The translations under genes and the position numbers were made by a program. This document shows, piece by piece, positions 50,128-58,812 of a stretch of 64,000 bases of DNA. This DNA is from Amycolatopsis sp. GM8 (GTDB lineage: Bacteria > Actinomycetota > Actinomycetes > Mycobacteriales > Pseudonocardiaceae). Numbering within the stretch: position 1 is the first letter of the stretch; each line of letters opens with the position of its first letter. The stretch covers positions 62,001 to 126,000 of the forward strand of contig NZ_JAJKFK010000014.1 in NCBI RefSeq assembly GCF_021653975.1, given 5' to 3'. Under the pieces are notes generated by a model. The model was given only the letters and a program-made list of their open reading frames with translations. It made no database searches and was not told the origin of the DNA.

Positions 50128-52438
50128 CCAGGCGCCGCACCAGCTGATCGACGGAGTCCCAGACGCGGCGGTCGGTCCAGTACCCGGAGTGCCCGCCCGC
50201 GGCGGGCTCCGGGTCGCCGTAGATGTACCAGGGGCTCCGCGGGTCGCACAGGCGGAGGTCGCCGACCGCGTCGCCGGAGACCGTGACGCGGTTGCCGATC
50301 GGATCCGTGGGATAGGAGAAGTTCCGCCAGTCGGCGACCCGGGATTCGCCGGTACGGCTGGAAAAGACGTGCGCGAGCACATCCGGGTTGATCCAGCCGG
50401 GAAAAGCCCAGCCGTAGAGCCAGGTGACCGGACTGCCGAACGTCACGAGCGCGATCTTTCCTTTGACCGCACGGCATCCGGCCGACAGTAAGGCCACAGT
50501 GGACAGTACCGCACCCTGGCTGTGCCCGACGAGCACCACGGGCGCGCCGTGATCGTTGAGCCGCCAGATCCGGCGCTGGAGGTCGGGCACGGCGCGTTCG
50601 GCGTAGCAGGGCGGCGCGAGTGGATGGTAGGAACGCGGCCAGAACGTGCCGACGTCCCACAGCACCCCGATCAGCCTGCGCCGCGCCGGGTCCTGCCATC
50701 CCTGGCGCAGCAACCACATGAAGGCCAGCAGCGTCGCGTCCCAGGCGAACACCGCGACCTTGCCCAGCGCCCCGTTCGGGCTGAACCAGGCGTCCGGGAT
50801 CGCCGGCTGGAACACCACCGCCCACGCGATACCGGCCAGCTGGAACCCCACGATCAGCCACAGCAGCATCGGGACGGCGGAGCGGGCGTCGGCGAGGCGG
50901 TAGAGCCAGGTGAGCTTGCCCTGCCAGGCCCGCTCGCCGTCGGACCGGACGTACCACTCCTGGTCCGGACCATGCCGGTCCTGGGGCTGTTCTTCGCTGT
51001 ACCGCTGGAAATCCTGCTTGATGTCACGCGGATCGCGCATGGTGAACAGCGCCCGCACACCTTGCCACACGACCCCGCACAGCAGCGCCGCGAACAGCGC
51101 GATCGTCAGCAGCGGCCCGGCCCAGCCGACCGCCAGCGGTACATTGAGGACAGTCGCATCAGGATTCCGCTCGGCGTGCAGCCCGCCGAGCCAGTGTCCG
51201 AACGTGAACACCACGCCGAGCAGCAACGAGTTCAACAGCCCGATCGCGAGCAGCATGACCAGGACCGGGCCGGGCCCACCGCGTTGCCGGGCCGGCAGTC
51301 CGATCAGGACCATCAGCAGCACGCAGCCACCGAGCGCGAGGTAGGTGGCGGTGACGATCGTGTCCAGGCCGGGCAACGACCCGGGCGCCTGGCTCACTTC
51401 CGTTTGCAGGCAAGCGAAAACCGTGGCACAGACCACCGCGGCGGGGGCGATCGCGCGGGTGGCCACCCGGATCGCCACGTGGTCCAGCGGTGTTTTCATG
51501 GCGCCGATCCACCGGTCCCCCGCGACCACGAGAGTCGAGACCGCGAGCGCGAGCCCGCCGACGATCAAGGCGAGCCAGTACCAGACCAATCCGTGTGGTC
51601 CGGGCACCGCCGAGGCCCGGGCCGTGATCGCGAAGACGACGGCGAGAAACCCGGTCGCGGCGCCGATATGCGCCCACGTCATCCGGCGCACCGCGAGCGA
51701 GGAGTTCCAGAACGCGCGATCGGTCAGCCCGGTGTCCGTGGCCGACTTCCGCGGTTTGCCGGGCCGGTCCGCCATCGACCCGCGCCACGGCGGTTCCACC
51801 GACTCGTAGCGCCCCTGGGTGAGCACGGCGAGCAGGACCAGCACGAGGATCGCGAGTGCGACCGTCGCATAGCCGATCACCAGTGGTTTCTCGCCATTCC
51901 CCGCGACCCAGGTCCACGACAGCGGCCACAGCCACCACTGGCCGTGCACCAGCCCGGCTCGCGGCGCCTGGTAGGTGATCAGGTTCGGGCCGAGCATGAT
52001 CGCGACGAGCACGGTGTTCACCGTCAGCGCGAGGCAGGCCAGGTTCGTCACGACCCGGTGGCAGGCGAACCGCGCGCCGGACGGGGTGCCGCGGTACATC
52101 CAGCCCGCGAGGTTCCCCAGCAGGTACGGCAGGAGCACCAACCACAGCACGCGGGTGCCGGACCGGGACGTGATCCCGCCCCACGCGTAACCCTCGACAT
52201 GCCTTCTCGGGCCGCCGTTTGCGGGCGCCAGATCCGCGGTGCGGTAGAAGCCCGCCACCCGGTCGCCGCCGACTTGCTCGGGCGACAGGTCGCGCAGCAG
52301 GTCCTCGGGCCTGGTCCCGCCGACGCCGTGCACGCGCAGTTCGGTGACACCGGCGTCCAGTGCCGGCGCCGGCCCCCTCATGCCGCCGGGGCGCGGCCCG
52401 GTGCTGACGCCGAACTTGGGAACGGCCACGCGGATCAC
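50030..52438 (-). CDS. Polytopic membrane protein with C-terminal alpha/beta-hydrolase (lipase-like) domain
   Basis: The 802-residue protein begins with a short soluble segment (GVTELRVHGVGGTRPEDLLR, resembling the oxyanion region HGVGG). About ten hydrophobic helices occupy residues about 95-620. The C-terminal lipase-like domain follows with APVVLVGHSQGAVLSTVALL, whose G-H-S-Q-G supplies the Ser nucleophile. The fold thus seems split by the membrane part. I do not know the substrate; a lipid or cell-envelope ester is possible. The start is GTG 52438. The last 98 bp overlap the 5-oxoprolinase gene on the other strand. Confidence 0.82.
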   Translation of the reverse strand: MIRVAVPKFGVSTGPRPGGMRGPAPALDAGVTELRVHGVGGTRPEDLLRDLSPEQVGGDRVAGFYRTADLAPANGGPRRHVEGYAWGGITSRSGTRVLWLVLLPYLLGNLAGWMYRGTPSGARFACHRVVTNLACLALTVNTVLVAIMLGPNLITYQAPRAGLVHGQWWLWPLSWTWVAGNGEKPLVIGYATVALAILVLVLLAVLTQGRYESVEPPWRGSMADRPGKPRKSATDTGLTDRAFWNSSLAVRRMTWAHIGAATGFLAVVFAITARASAVPGPHGLVWYWLALIVGGLALAVSTLVVAGDRWIGAMKTPLDHVAIRVATRAIAPAAVVCATVFACLQTEVSQAPGSLPGLDTIVTATYLALGGCVLLMVLIGLPARQRGGPGPVLVMLLAIGLLNSLLLGVVFTFGHWLGGLHAERNPDATVLNVPLAVGWAGPLLTIALFAALLCGVVWQGVRALFTMRDPRDIKQDFQRYSEEQPQDRHGPDQEWYVRSDGERAWQGKLTWLYRLADARSAVPMLLWLIVGFQLAGIAWAVVFQPAIPDAWFSPNGALGKVAVFAWDATLLAFMWLLRQGWQDPARRRLIGVLWDVGTFWPRSYHPLAPPCYAERAVPDLQRRIWRLNDHGAPVVLVGHSQGAVLSTVALLSAGCRAVKGKIALVTFGSPVTWLYGWAFPGWINPDVLAHVFSSRTGESRVADWRNFSYPTDPIGNRVTVSGDAVGDLRLCDPRSPWYIYGDPEPAAGGHSGYWTDRRVWDSVDQLVRRLVTPERRTPRRPGSRSPARHPVAGRRNRSRPVP

Positions 52439-52575
52439 CTCGATTCGTCCGGCCGTATTTCACCGCAGGCCGGTCCGAGGCGCTACGACACGCCCGAATG
52501 TTTCTCAGTCCGTTGCCGAGTGGTCAGGTCTGCCGGCCATCGCGCCAGGGGTGCGAATCCGCCTAGAGTCGGTTC

Positions 52576-53046
52576 ATGTATTCGACGGAGGTTTCGGCGC
52601 ATGTGAACGCGCCGCGCGAGGTGGTCTACCGGGCGCTGCTGGACGCCGAGGCGGTCGCGAAATGGCGCGCGCCGGACGGGATGACGGGTCAGGTGCACGA
52701 ATTCGACGCCCGGGAAGGCGGCCGTTTCCGGGTCTCGCTCACCTATGACGCCCCGGACCGTTCGGGCAAGTCGTCGTCGCACACCGACACCTACCACGGT
52801 CATTTCGCCAGGCTCGTGCCCGGCGAGCAGGTGGTCGAGGTGCTCGAGTTCGAGACCACGGACCCGGCCCTGCAAGGGACCATGACGATGACGACGACCC
52901 TGACCGACGCGGCCGGTGGCACCGGTATCCACGTCGTTCACGACGGGCTGCCCGACGTGATTCCCGCCGCCGACAACGAAACCGGCACCCGGATATCGCT
53001 GCGGAACCTGGCGGCACTCGTCGAAGACCGTAAGATCAGCGGGTGA
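52576..53046 (+). CDS. SRPBCC/AHSA1-family protein
   Basis: The 156-residue protein is an SRPBCC helix-grip fold: VSAHVNAPREVVYRALLDAE, VAKWRAPDGMTGQVHEFDAR, FEGGRFR-type EGGRFRVSLTYDAPDRSGK and GHFARLVPGEQVVEVLEFET. It binds a hydrophobic ligand or acts as a chaperone-like AHSA1 domain. ATG 52576 is chosen for its position before strand 1. Its stop overlaps the GTG of the DUF3592 gene (GTGA), so the pair is co-translated. Confidence 0.87.
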   Translation: MYSTEVSAHVNAPREVVYRALLDAEAVAKWRAPDGMTGQVHEFDAREGGRFRVSLTYDAPDRSGKSSSHTDTYHGHFARLVPGEQVVEVLEFETTDPALQGTMTMTTTLTDAAGGTGIHVVHDGLPDVIPAADNETGTRISLRNLAALVEDRKISG

Positions 53047-54077
53047 TCGCCGAGGACGACGGCATTCGAAGACCGCGGCTCACCCGCGACAGGTACCTCC
53101 TCGGGTTCCTGTGTTCTCTCGCCCTCCTCGGGCTCGTCACCGCGGCGGTGTTCGACGGGCCGGCGCCCGATGTGGACACGGTGATCGGCGGCCTGGTGAT
53201 CCTGAGCGTCGCGTCGATACCCTCCGTGTTCACCGCGGCTCGCACGGTGCATTGGGGCCTGCGCGTGCGCAGGCGGCGCAACGTCATCGCCGCCGCGACG
53301 GCCGCGGGGAAGCTCCCACCGGCGCCCGACAGTTGGGTCCCGCCCGGCGCCGGCGATCCCGAACCGGTCGCGCGGCTTCGCGTGCTCGCCTGGCGTGCCT
53401 CGGGGATCGTGGTGCTGTGGCTCACCGTGCTCGCAGTGGGCATCGTCGGCCTCGACCAGTTGTCGCGAAGCGCCCAGCACCTGCTCGATATCGGGACCCG
53501 GGTCACCGGCACCGTGCTCGACGTTTCCCGGCCCGCCAAGGGGTACTGGACCATCGACGTCCGCTATCCCGGCGGTGCCGGCCCGCGAACCGCCGTGATC
53601 TACCTCGATGTGAACCGGGAAATCGAGCCGGGGCAGGAGATCACCGTCGTCTACGACCCGGCCGATCCGGCCCGTGTCCGCACCCTCGACGACGAGAACA
53701 GTAATCAGTTCCTGGTGAGCGCCTTCGTGATCCCGTTGCTCGTGGCGCTGGTCGTGCTTCCGTTCGCGGTGGCCGCCGCCGCGGGCTGGTTCTTCCGGCG
53801 CCGCTCGGTGCGCCGCACCGGCTGGCACCGGGCAGACGTGGTGGTCACGCGCGTGTACCGCGGCAGCGACAAGATCACCGCGACGTATCCCGACGGCAGT
53901 GAGGTAGAGCTGCGCTCGGCCATCAGCACGCACAGCGCGTCGCGCCGGGCGGGGATCCGGCCACAGCGCGCCTGGATCGGCGGGGAGGCGAAGACGATGG
54001 TCATGCTTTTCCCCGGCGACGAGACGCGGAAGCCTTACGCCGCCCCGGTTTCGGCGAAAAAGCCGCGGGTGGCCTAA
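53043..54077 (+). CDS. DUF3592-like membrane protein
   Basis: The 344-residue protein, from GTG 53043, has membrane segments near residues 22-42 (LLGFLCSLALLGLVTAAVF), 50-66, 120-140 and 225-250. Between the last pairs lies a DUF3592-type beta domain (DIGTRVTGTVLDVSRPAKGY, then EIEPGQEITVVYDPADPARV). A second short beta domain follows the last helix. The function is unknown. Its stop codon overlaps the convergent small gene at 54074 by 4 nt. Confidence 0.78.
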   Translation: MIAEDDGIRRPRLTRDRYLLGFLCSLALLGLVTAAVFDGPAPDVDTVIGGLVILSVASIPSVFTAARTVHWGLRVRRRRNVIAAATAAGKLPPAPDSWVPPGAGDPEPVARLRVLAWRASGIVVLWLTVLAVGIVGLDQLSRSAQHLLDIGTRVTGTVLDVSRPAKGYWTIDVRYPGGAGPRTAVIYLDVNREIEPGQEITVVYDPADPARVRTLDDENSNQFLVSAFVIPLLVALVVLPFAVAAAAGWFFRRRSVRRTGWHRADVVVTRVYRGSDKITATYPDGSEVELRSAISTHSASRRAGIRPQRAWIGGEAKTMVMLFPGDETRKPYAAPVSAKKPRVA

Positions 54078-54223
54078 GACTGCGCCTTGGCAGGTTCCTC
54101 CTTCGACGGCACGTCTTCATCCCGGATCACGGTCACGGCGTCGGCGTGCAGGGCGGCGATGGTCGACAGCGCTTCCCGTGCCTGGTCGGCCAGCCACCCG
54201 TCGTCCTCGGGCTCCTCGCTCAC
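54074..54223 (-). CDS. 49-residue acidic protein, coupled to the upstream paralogue gene
   Basis: The product begins VSEEPEDDGWLADQAREALS and ends KAQS; it is acidic and predicted helical, with no recognisable domain. GTG 54223 overlaps the TGA of the upstream gene (GTGA at 54220-54223), which supports it as a real coupled gene despite its size. The longer frame to 54313 is antisense-like Gly/Arg-rich sequence and is not used. The function is unknown. Confidence 0.6.
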   Translation of the reverse strand: MSEEPEDDGWLADQAREALSTIAALHADAVTVIRDEDVPSKEEPAKAQS

Positions 54224-54453
54224 GCCCAGGTCACCACGTCCACGACATCGCCCGCGCGGACCCAGTCCGGCTCCTCGTCCGGCGCCTGGCCCTCCGCGCG
54301 CACCGGGATCCACGTATTGTTCGTGTACTCGTCGAAAACGGGCTCACCGGACACGACACCTCGCCGGCACAGCCGCGTGCCGTTCTGCCGTCTGCCGGGC
54401 AGATAGGTGACCCGGTACCCGACGGCGAACGACTCCGCCGTATTCACGGTCAT
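54220..54453 (-). CDS. Small protein, paralogue of the product at 36833-37057
   Basis: The 77-residue protein begins MTVNTAESFAVGYRVTYLPG, and continues with TRLCRRGVVSGEPVFDEYTN and TWIPVR. It shares R-V-T-Y, T-R-L-C-R, G-E-P-x-F-D-x-Y-T and W-x-P-V with the protein at 36833-37057. This paralogy is the best support for both. It forms a two-gene unit with the 49-residue gene. The upstream region faces a DUF574 methyltransferase gene. The function is unknown. Confidence 0.78.
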   Translation of the reverse strand: MTVNTAESFAVGYRVTYLPGRRQNGTRLCRRGVVSGEPVFDEYTNNTWIPVRAEGQAPDEEPDWVRAGDVVDVVTWA

Positions 54454-54609
54454 GTCTGCCTCTCTCGTGGTCGGATGCTCCGGTGGTGTCAGTTCGCAGC
54501 TCCGGCCCGATGACGCGATTCGTTCGCGCGATCAACGCAAACCCCCCACCGGGGTTACTCCACTTGAGCCCTAAGATCGATTGCGGGGCCCGAAGAGAGG
54601 ACGTCGAGC

Positions 54610-55470
54610 GTGAACGAGCGAGAAGAGAAGCTGATCCCGCCCGAAGGCATCGACCTCGAACACCCGACCGCGGCCCGCGTCTACGACTGGCTCCTCGGCG
54701 GCAAGGCCAACTGGGCGATCGACCGCGAGTTCGGCGCCCGGATCGTCGCCAAGTTCCCGCTGCTGCGCGACATCTCTCTGGCCAACCGGCTGTTCCTGCA
54801 CCGCGCGGTGCGCCACCTGATCGGCCTCGGCGTGCGCCAGTTCATCGACATCGGCGCCGGCATCCCCACCATGGGCAACACCCACCAGGTCGCCGACGAG
54901 CTCGACCAGGAGACCAGGGTCGTCTACATCGACAACGAACCGGTCGCCGTCGCGCACTCGAAGCTGCTGCTGGAGAACGAGGGTGACCCGGCCCGGCACA
55001 CCGCCATCCACGCCGACCTGCGCGAACCGGACCAGCTGTGGGACGAGGTGCTGCGCGCCGACGTGATCGACTTCGACCAGCCGGTCGCGCTCCTGCTCGT
55101 CGCCGTGCTGCACTTCCAGCAGCTGCGCCGGGGCACCGACATCGGCCCGCTGTCGGTCGCGCGGCTGCGGGACCTGCTGCCCAGCGGCTCGTACCTCGTC
55201 ATCTCGCACACCACCTACGAAGGCGTGCCGCCCACCCAGCACCAGAACCTGGTCGACCTCGACAAGCTCTACCAGTCCTCGGCGAATCCGGTGCACTGGC
55301 GCCCGCAGCAGGAGATCCGCGACCTGTTCGGCGACTTCGAGCTGATGGAGCCGGGCCTGACCTGGACCACGCTGTGGCACCCCGAGGACTCGAGTCCCCA
55401 GTCGCCGGACATCCGGTTCGACAAGCCGGAGGAGTCGGTCATTCTCAGTGGAGTGGGCCGCAAACCCTGA
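54610..55470 (+). CDS. SAM-dependent methyltransferase, DUF574 family
   Basis: The 286-residue protein from GTG 54610 has the DUF574 signature: IDLEHPTAARVYDWLLGGKA, GVRQFIDIGAGIPTMGNTHQ (SAM motif I), VVYIDNEPVAVAHSKLLLE, and LVAVLHFQ followed by LPSGSYLVISHTTYEG. This family is very expanded in Streptomyces and Amycolatopsis; its methyl acceptors are unknown. GAGAGGACG precedes the start. It lies alone, followed 11 bp later by the FAD oxidoreductase gene. Confidence 0.9.
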   Translation: MNEREEKLIPPEGIDLEHPTAARVYDWLLGGKANWAIDREFGARIVAKFPLLRDISLANRLFLHRAVRHLIGLGVRQFIDIGAGIPTMGNTHQVADELDQETRVVYIDNEPVAVAHSKLLLENEGDPARHTAIHADLREPDQLWDEVLRADVIDFDQPVALLLVAVLHFQQLRRGTDIGPLSVARLRDLLPSGSYLVISHTTYEGVPPTQHQNLVDLDKLYQSSANPVHWRPQQEIRDLFGDFELMEPGLTWTTLWHPEDSSPQSPDIRFDKPEESVILSGVGRKP

Positions 55471-55481
55471 CGGGGCCGCGT

Positions 55482-56753
55482 ATGTTGAGCGGAGTGGAGG
55501 CACTCCGGACAGAACGGGACATTCTCGACTGGGCGGCCGCCGACTTCGGGGGCATCGTGACCGAGCGGCCGCGGGCCGTGCTGCGGCCCGAGTCCGCCGA
55601 CGACATCAGCGCGGTCCTGGGCTTCGCGGCGGAACGGAACATCCCGGTGGCCGCGCGCGGACGCGGGCACTCCGGGTTCGGCCAGGCCCAGGCACGCGAC
55701 GGGATCGTCATCGACATGACCGGCCTCGGCCGGGTGCTGCGCGTCGAGGACGACCGGGTCGTCGCCGAGGCCGGCGCGACCTGGGGTGAGGTCCTGCGCG
55801 CCACGCTCGCGCACGACCGCACGCCGCCGGTCCTGACCGACTACCTCGGCGTTTCCGTCGGCGGCACGCTGTCCGCGGGCGGGATCAGCGGCACGACCCA
55901 CCGCTACGGGGTCCAGACCGACACCGTGCTGTCCCTCGACGTGCTCACCGGCGACGGGGTCGAGCGCACCTGTTCACGCACCGAGTCGCCCGAACTGTTC
56001 CACGCCGTGCGCGCCGGCTACGGCCGTTGCGGGGTCATCGTCCGCGCGACCCTGCCGCTGATCCCGGCACCTGTCCGCGTCCGCCGGTTCAAGATCTACT
56101 ACCCGACGGCGGCGGAGCTGCTCACCCGCGAGCGGCAGTTGTTGCACGAAGGCCGTTTCGATTTCCTGCAGGGCGAGATCCTGCCCGTCGGCGGCGGCTG
56201 GACGTACATGCTCGACGTGGCCGCCTACGACTCACCGGCGGACGACGCGACCCTGCTCGACGGCCTCGGCTACGAACCGGCCCGCGACGCGACCGAAGAC
56301 CTCGCGTACTGGGACTTCGCCAATCGCCTTGCGGATGCCGAGAAACTCCTTACCCAGACCGGAGAATGGTTCGCCCCGCACGCGTGGTCGAACCTGCTCC
56401 TGCCCGACAACGCCACCGACCCGTACCTCGCCGACCTGATGGCCGGCCTCACCCAGGAAGACCTCGGCGCGGCGGGGCTGGTGCTCACCTACCCGGTCTT
56501 CCGCCGCAACCTGACCACTCCCCTGTTCCGCGTGCCCGACGAAGACGTCGTGTTCCTGGTCGCCGTCATCCGGTTCGGGCCCGAGCCCGCGGTGGACCGG
56601 CAGCTGGCCGCCAACCGCGACTGGTACGAAAAAGCAGTCGCGGCCGGCGGCACCGCCTACCCCTCCGGGGCGATTCCCGGCATCGACTGGACACGCCAGC
56701 TCGATCCCGCGGCCGCGGCCCGATACGACCCGCACGGGATCTTCCGGCGCTGA
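55482..56753 (+). CDS. FAD-linked oxidoreductase (cytokinin-dehydrogenase/BBE-like)
   Basis: The 423-residue protein has a PCMH-type FAD domain: AVLRPESADDISAVLGFAAE, VAARGRGHSGFGQAQ (pyrophosphate loop with the His that often carries FAD), VLRVEDDRVVAEAGATWGEV and VSVGGTLSAGGISGTTHRYG. A cytokinin-dehydrogenase-like substrate domain ends at ARYDPHGIFRR. It oxidises an amine or alcohol; the substrate is unknown. ATG 55482 is the first usable start; GTG 55494 is possible. The ribosome binding site is weak. A 16-bp direct repeat begins right after its stop. Confidence 0.85.
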   Translation: MLSGVEALRTERDILDWAAADFGGIVTERPRAVLRPESADDISAVLGFAAERNIPVAARGRGHSGFGQAQARDGIVIDMTGLGRVLRVEDDRVVAEAGATWGEVLRATLAHDRTPPVLTDYLGVSVGGTLSAGGISGTTHRYGVQTDTVLSLDVLTGDGVERTCSRTESPELFHAVRAGYGRCGVIVRATLPLIPAPVRVRRFKIYYPTAAELLTRERQLLHEGRFDFLQGEILPVGGGWTYMLDVAAYDSPADDATLLDGLGYEPARDATEDLAYWDFANRLADAEKLLTQTGEWFAPHAWSNLLLPDNATDPYLADLMAGLTQEDLGAAGLVLTYPVFRRNLTTPLFRVPDEDVVFLVAVIRFGPEPAVDRQLAANRDWYEKAVAAGGTAYPSGAIPGIDWTRQLDPAAAARYDPHGIFRR

Positions 56754-56754
56754 A

Positions 56755-56958
56755 GCTACCGCCGTTTCGCGAATCCTGGAAACGACGCGAGCCCGACGAC
56801 GCCGTGCGTCGAAAAGCGTCTTGTAGATCGCGTTGCGGTTGCCCCCGAGAACAGCTGTCGTTGCCGGGGCGTCAGCGTCTCGCTCGGCGCCGGTGGCATG
56901 GAGCGACCGCACCCACTCGTCATCCACCGGCACGAGAACAGCGCTACCGCCGTTTCGC
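56755..56958. repeat. 16-bp direct repeats flanking a decayed sigma-factor fragment
   Basis: GCTACCGCCGTTTCGC occurs at 56755-56770 and again at 56943-56958, 188 bp apart. The right copy is the authentic 3' end of the SigG-like gene and includes its stop codon. The left copy is an extra one, right after the FAD gene stop. Together they frame exactly the fragment of another sigma-factor gene. Confidence 0.75.
56774..56933 (-). pseudogene. Remnant of an ECF sigma-factor gene with the middle deleted
   Basis: The minus frame from ATG 56933 reads MPVDDEWVRSLHATGAERDA, the N-terminus of a sigma-70 family protein. After only a few residues it jumps to LGGNRNAIYKTLFDARR, the C-terminal HTH of region 4. 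In intact relatives about 120 or more residues separate these blocks. The fragment therefore looks like an in-frame internal deletion. Downstream the frame continues into the antisense of the FAD gene. It is bounded by 16-bp direct repeats. Confidence 0.65.
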
Positions 56959-57897
56959 CACCGCGCCGGTGAACACCGGTACCAACCCCGGGTCGTTGAA
57001 CGCGGTGATGCGGGCGATCCGGTCGCCGGTCAGGGTCAGCACCTGGATGCCGTAGCCCTCGTACCGGTCGTCACCGGCGTTCTTGTACGCGACCAGGGCG
57101 GGCTGGCCGTTGGCGCGGGCCGGCTCGAACCGCCACAGCCGCGGCCGGAGCACTCGCGCCGCGAGGAACCCGATGACCGCCGGGCGGCCCGTGAACCAGG
57201 TCGGCGTCGGCGGCATCTCCATCTCGGCGTCGGCGCGCAGCAGGGCCACCAGCGCATCGGGGTCAGCACGGGTGAACGCGTCGACGTAGCGGTCCAGCAG
57301 CGCCCGCACCGCCGCCTCGTCCGGCTCGGCCAGTTCGTCCGCGACCGGGCCGGCCTCGGCCAGCCGCGACCGAGCCCGCCGCAGGGCGCTGTCGACGGCG
57401 ACCGCCGTGGTGCCCAGGATCTCGGCGACCTCCGCGGTCCGGAACGCCAGCACGTCGCGCAGGGTCAGCACGGCACGCTGCCGGGCGGGCAGCAGCTGGA
57501 GTGCCGCGATGAACGCCAGCCGCACCCCCGCCCGCCGCTGGGCGGTCGCGGCCGGATCGCCGAGCAGCGTGTCCGGCGCGGGCTGCAGCCACGCCACCGA
57601 CGGCTCCTGGGCCGCCATCTCCACCCGGTGATCATCCGACGGCGCGCCCAGACCCGACGGGAGCGGCCGCCGGGTGCGGGTGTCCAGCGCCGTCAGGCAG
57701 GCCATCGTGGCGATCTTGTACAGCCAGCGCCGCACGGTGGACCGGCCTTCGAACCGGTCGAACGCTCGCCACGCGCGCAGATAGGTCTCCTGCACGAGAT
57801 CCTCGGCGTCCTGCACCGAGCCCAGCATCCGGTAGCAGTGCGCGAGCAGCTCCCGCCGGTACGGCTCGGTGAGCGCGGCGAACTCGGCGTCTCCCAT
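56944..57897 (-). CDS. ECF sigma factor with SnoaL-like tail (SigG-like)
   Basis: The 317-residue sigma factor has region 2 (YRRELLAHCYRMLGSVQDAE, DLVQETYLRAWRAFDRFEGR), region 4 (LPARQRAVLTLRDVLAFRTA with EVAEILGTTAVAVDSALRRA) and a C-terminal SnoaL-like domain from about 195 (LDRYVDAFTRADPDALVALL). This is the layout of mycobacterial SigG. ATG 57897 overlaps the stop of the upstream SDR gene (TGATG), so the two are co-translated and the SDR is a likely functional partner or target. Confidence 0.9.
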   Translation of the reverse strand: MGDAEFAALTEPYRRELLAHCYRMLGSVQDAEDLVQETYLRAWRAFDRFEGRSTVRRWLYKIATMACLTALDTRTRRPLPSGLGAPSDDHRVEMAAQEPSVAWLQPAPDTLLGDPAATAQRRAGVRLAFIAALQLLPARQRAVLTLRDVLAFRTAEVAEILGTTAVAVDSALRRARSRLAEAGPVADELAEPDEAAVRALLDRYVDAFTRADPDALVALLRADAEMEMPPTPTWFTGRPAVIGFLAARVLRPRLWRFEPARANGQPALVAYKNAGDDRYEGYGIQVLTLTGDRIARITAFNDPGLVPVFTGAVAKRR

Positions 57898-58649
57898 CAG
57901 TCCACTGTAGACGTGAGCGGCCGCGATCCGGTCCCGCCGAGCTGATATTCCGCGGCGCTTCCGGCGTCCCCGGCCAGCTCCAGCACCGCCTTGGCGACCT
58001 GGTCCGGGGTGAGGATCGGCTGCAGGCCCTCGGTGAACGTGTCCGGGTCGACGCCCTGAGCCGCGGCGTACCCGGCGACGCCGGCCGCGCCGACGCCGGC
58101 CGCGGGGGTCAGCTGCGGCAACAGCGTGAGGAACCGGATGCCCAGCCCGGCCCGTTCCGACTCGGCGGCGGCGTACCGGCCGATGTAGCGGGCCGCGGCC
58201 TTCGCACTGGCGTACCCGCCGCTGAGCGGGGACCCGGCGAGGACGGCGCCGCTGGACATCACGACCACGACGCTGCCGGGGTCGAGCGGCGCGCGCAGGG
58301 CCTCGCGCGTCCAGCTGAAGACGTGCCGGGTGTCGGTGTGCCAATTGTGGCTGAAGGTCTCCCAGGTCTGCTCGTGCACCGGCGCCATGTGCGGGACCGC
58401 GCCCGCGTTGAGCACCAGCAGCGTGGGCCGGTGCTCACGGATCACTTGCCCCGCAAGGGTTTCGTCGGCGGCATCGGCGGCGATGGGGACGAACCCGTCG
58501 CCCAGTTCGGCGTGTGCGGCACGCAGATCCCCTTCGCCACGGGCGATCCCGACGACGTGGGTGCCGGCGGCGACGAGCGCGGCCGCGATCGCGCGCCCGA
58601 AGCCACGGCTGGCCCCGGTGACGACGGCGGTCTGGAACGGAACGGACAT
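57897..58649 (-). CDS. Short-chain dehydrogenase/reductase
   Basis: The 250-residue protein is a classical SDR: cofactor loop VTGASRGFGRAIAAAL (G-x-x-x-G-x-G), LLVLNAGAVPHMAP (N-A-G), a Ser in VVVMSSGAVLAG and YASAKAAARYIGRYAAAESE with the Y-x-x-x-K catalytic pair. ATG 58649 has AAGGAGTT upstream, better than the in-frame start at 58682. It is the first gene of the SDR-sigma operon. The substrate is unknown. Confidence 0.88.
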   Translation of the reverse strand: MSVPFQTAVVTGASRGFGRAIAAALVAAGTHVVGIARGEGDLRAAHAELGDGFVPIAADAADETLAGQVIREHRPTLLVLNAGAVPHMAPVHEQTWETFSHNWHTDTRHVFSWTREALRAPLDPGSVVVVMSSGAVLAGSPLSGGYASAKAAARYIGRYAAAESERAGLGIRFLTLLPQLTPAAGVGAAGVAGYAAAQGVDPDTFTEGLQPILTPDQVAKAVLELAGDAGSAAEYQLGGTGSRPLTSTVD

Positions 58650-58812
58650 GCGGAACTCCTTAGGTGGTTCGGTCCCTGTCAAGACCAGCGACCGCCCGGA
58701 AATCCGTCGGCCCGGGCCGATCCGAGCCCGATCGCCTGATCGAAACGTGTTCGGTACGCGCCGTTTCCTCCCGGTTCAGCGGGTGAAGGGGGTGATCTGT
58801 TATCGACAGAGG

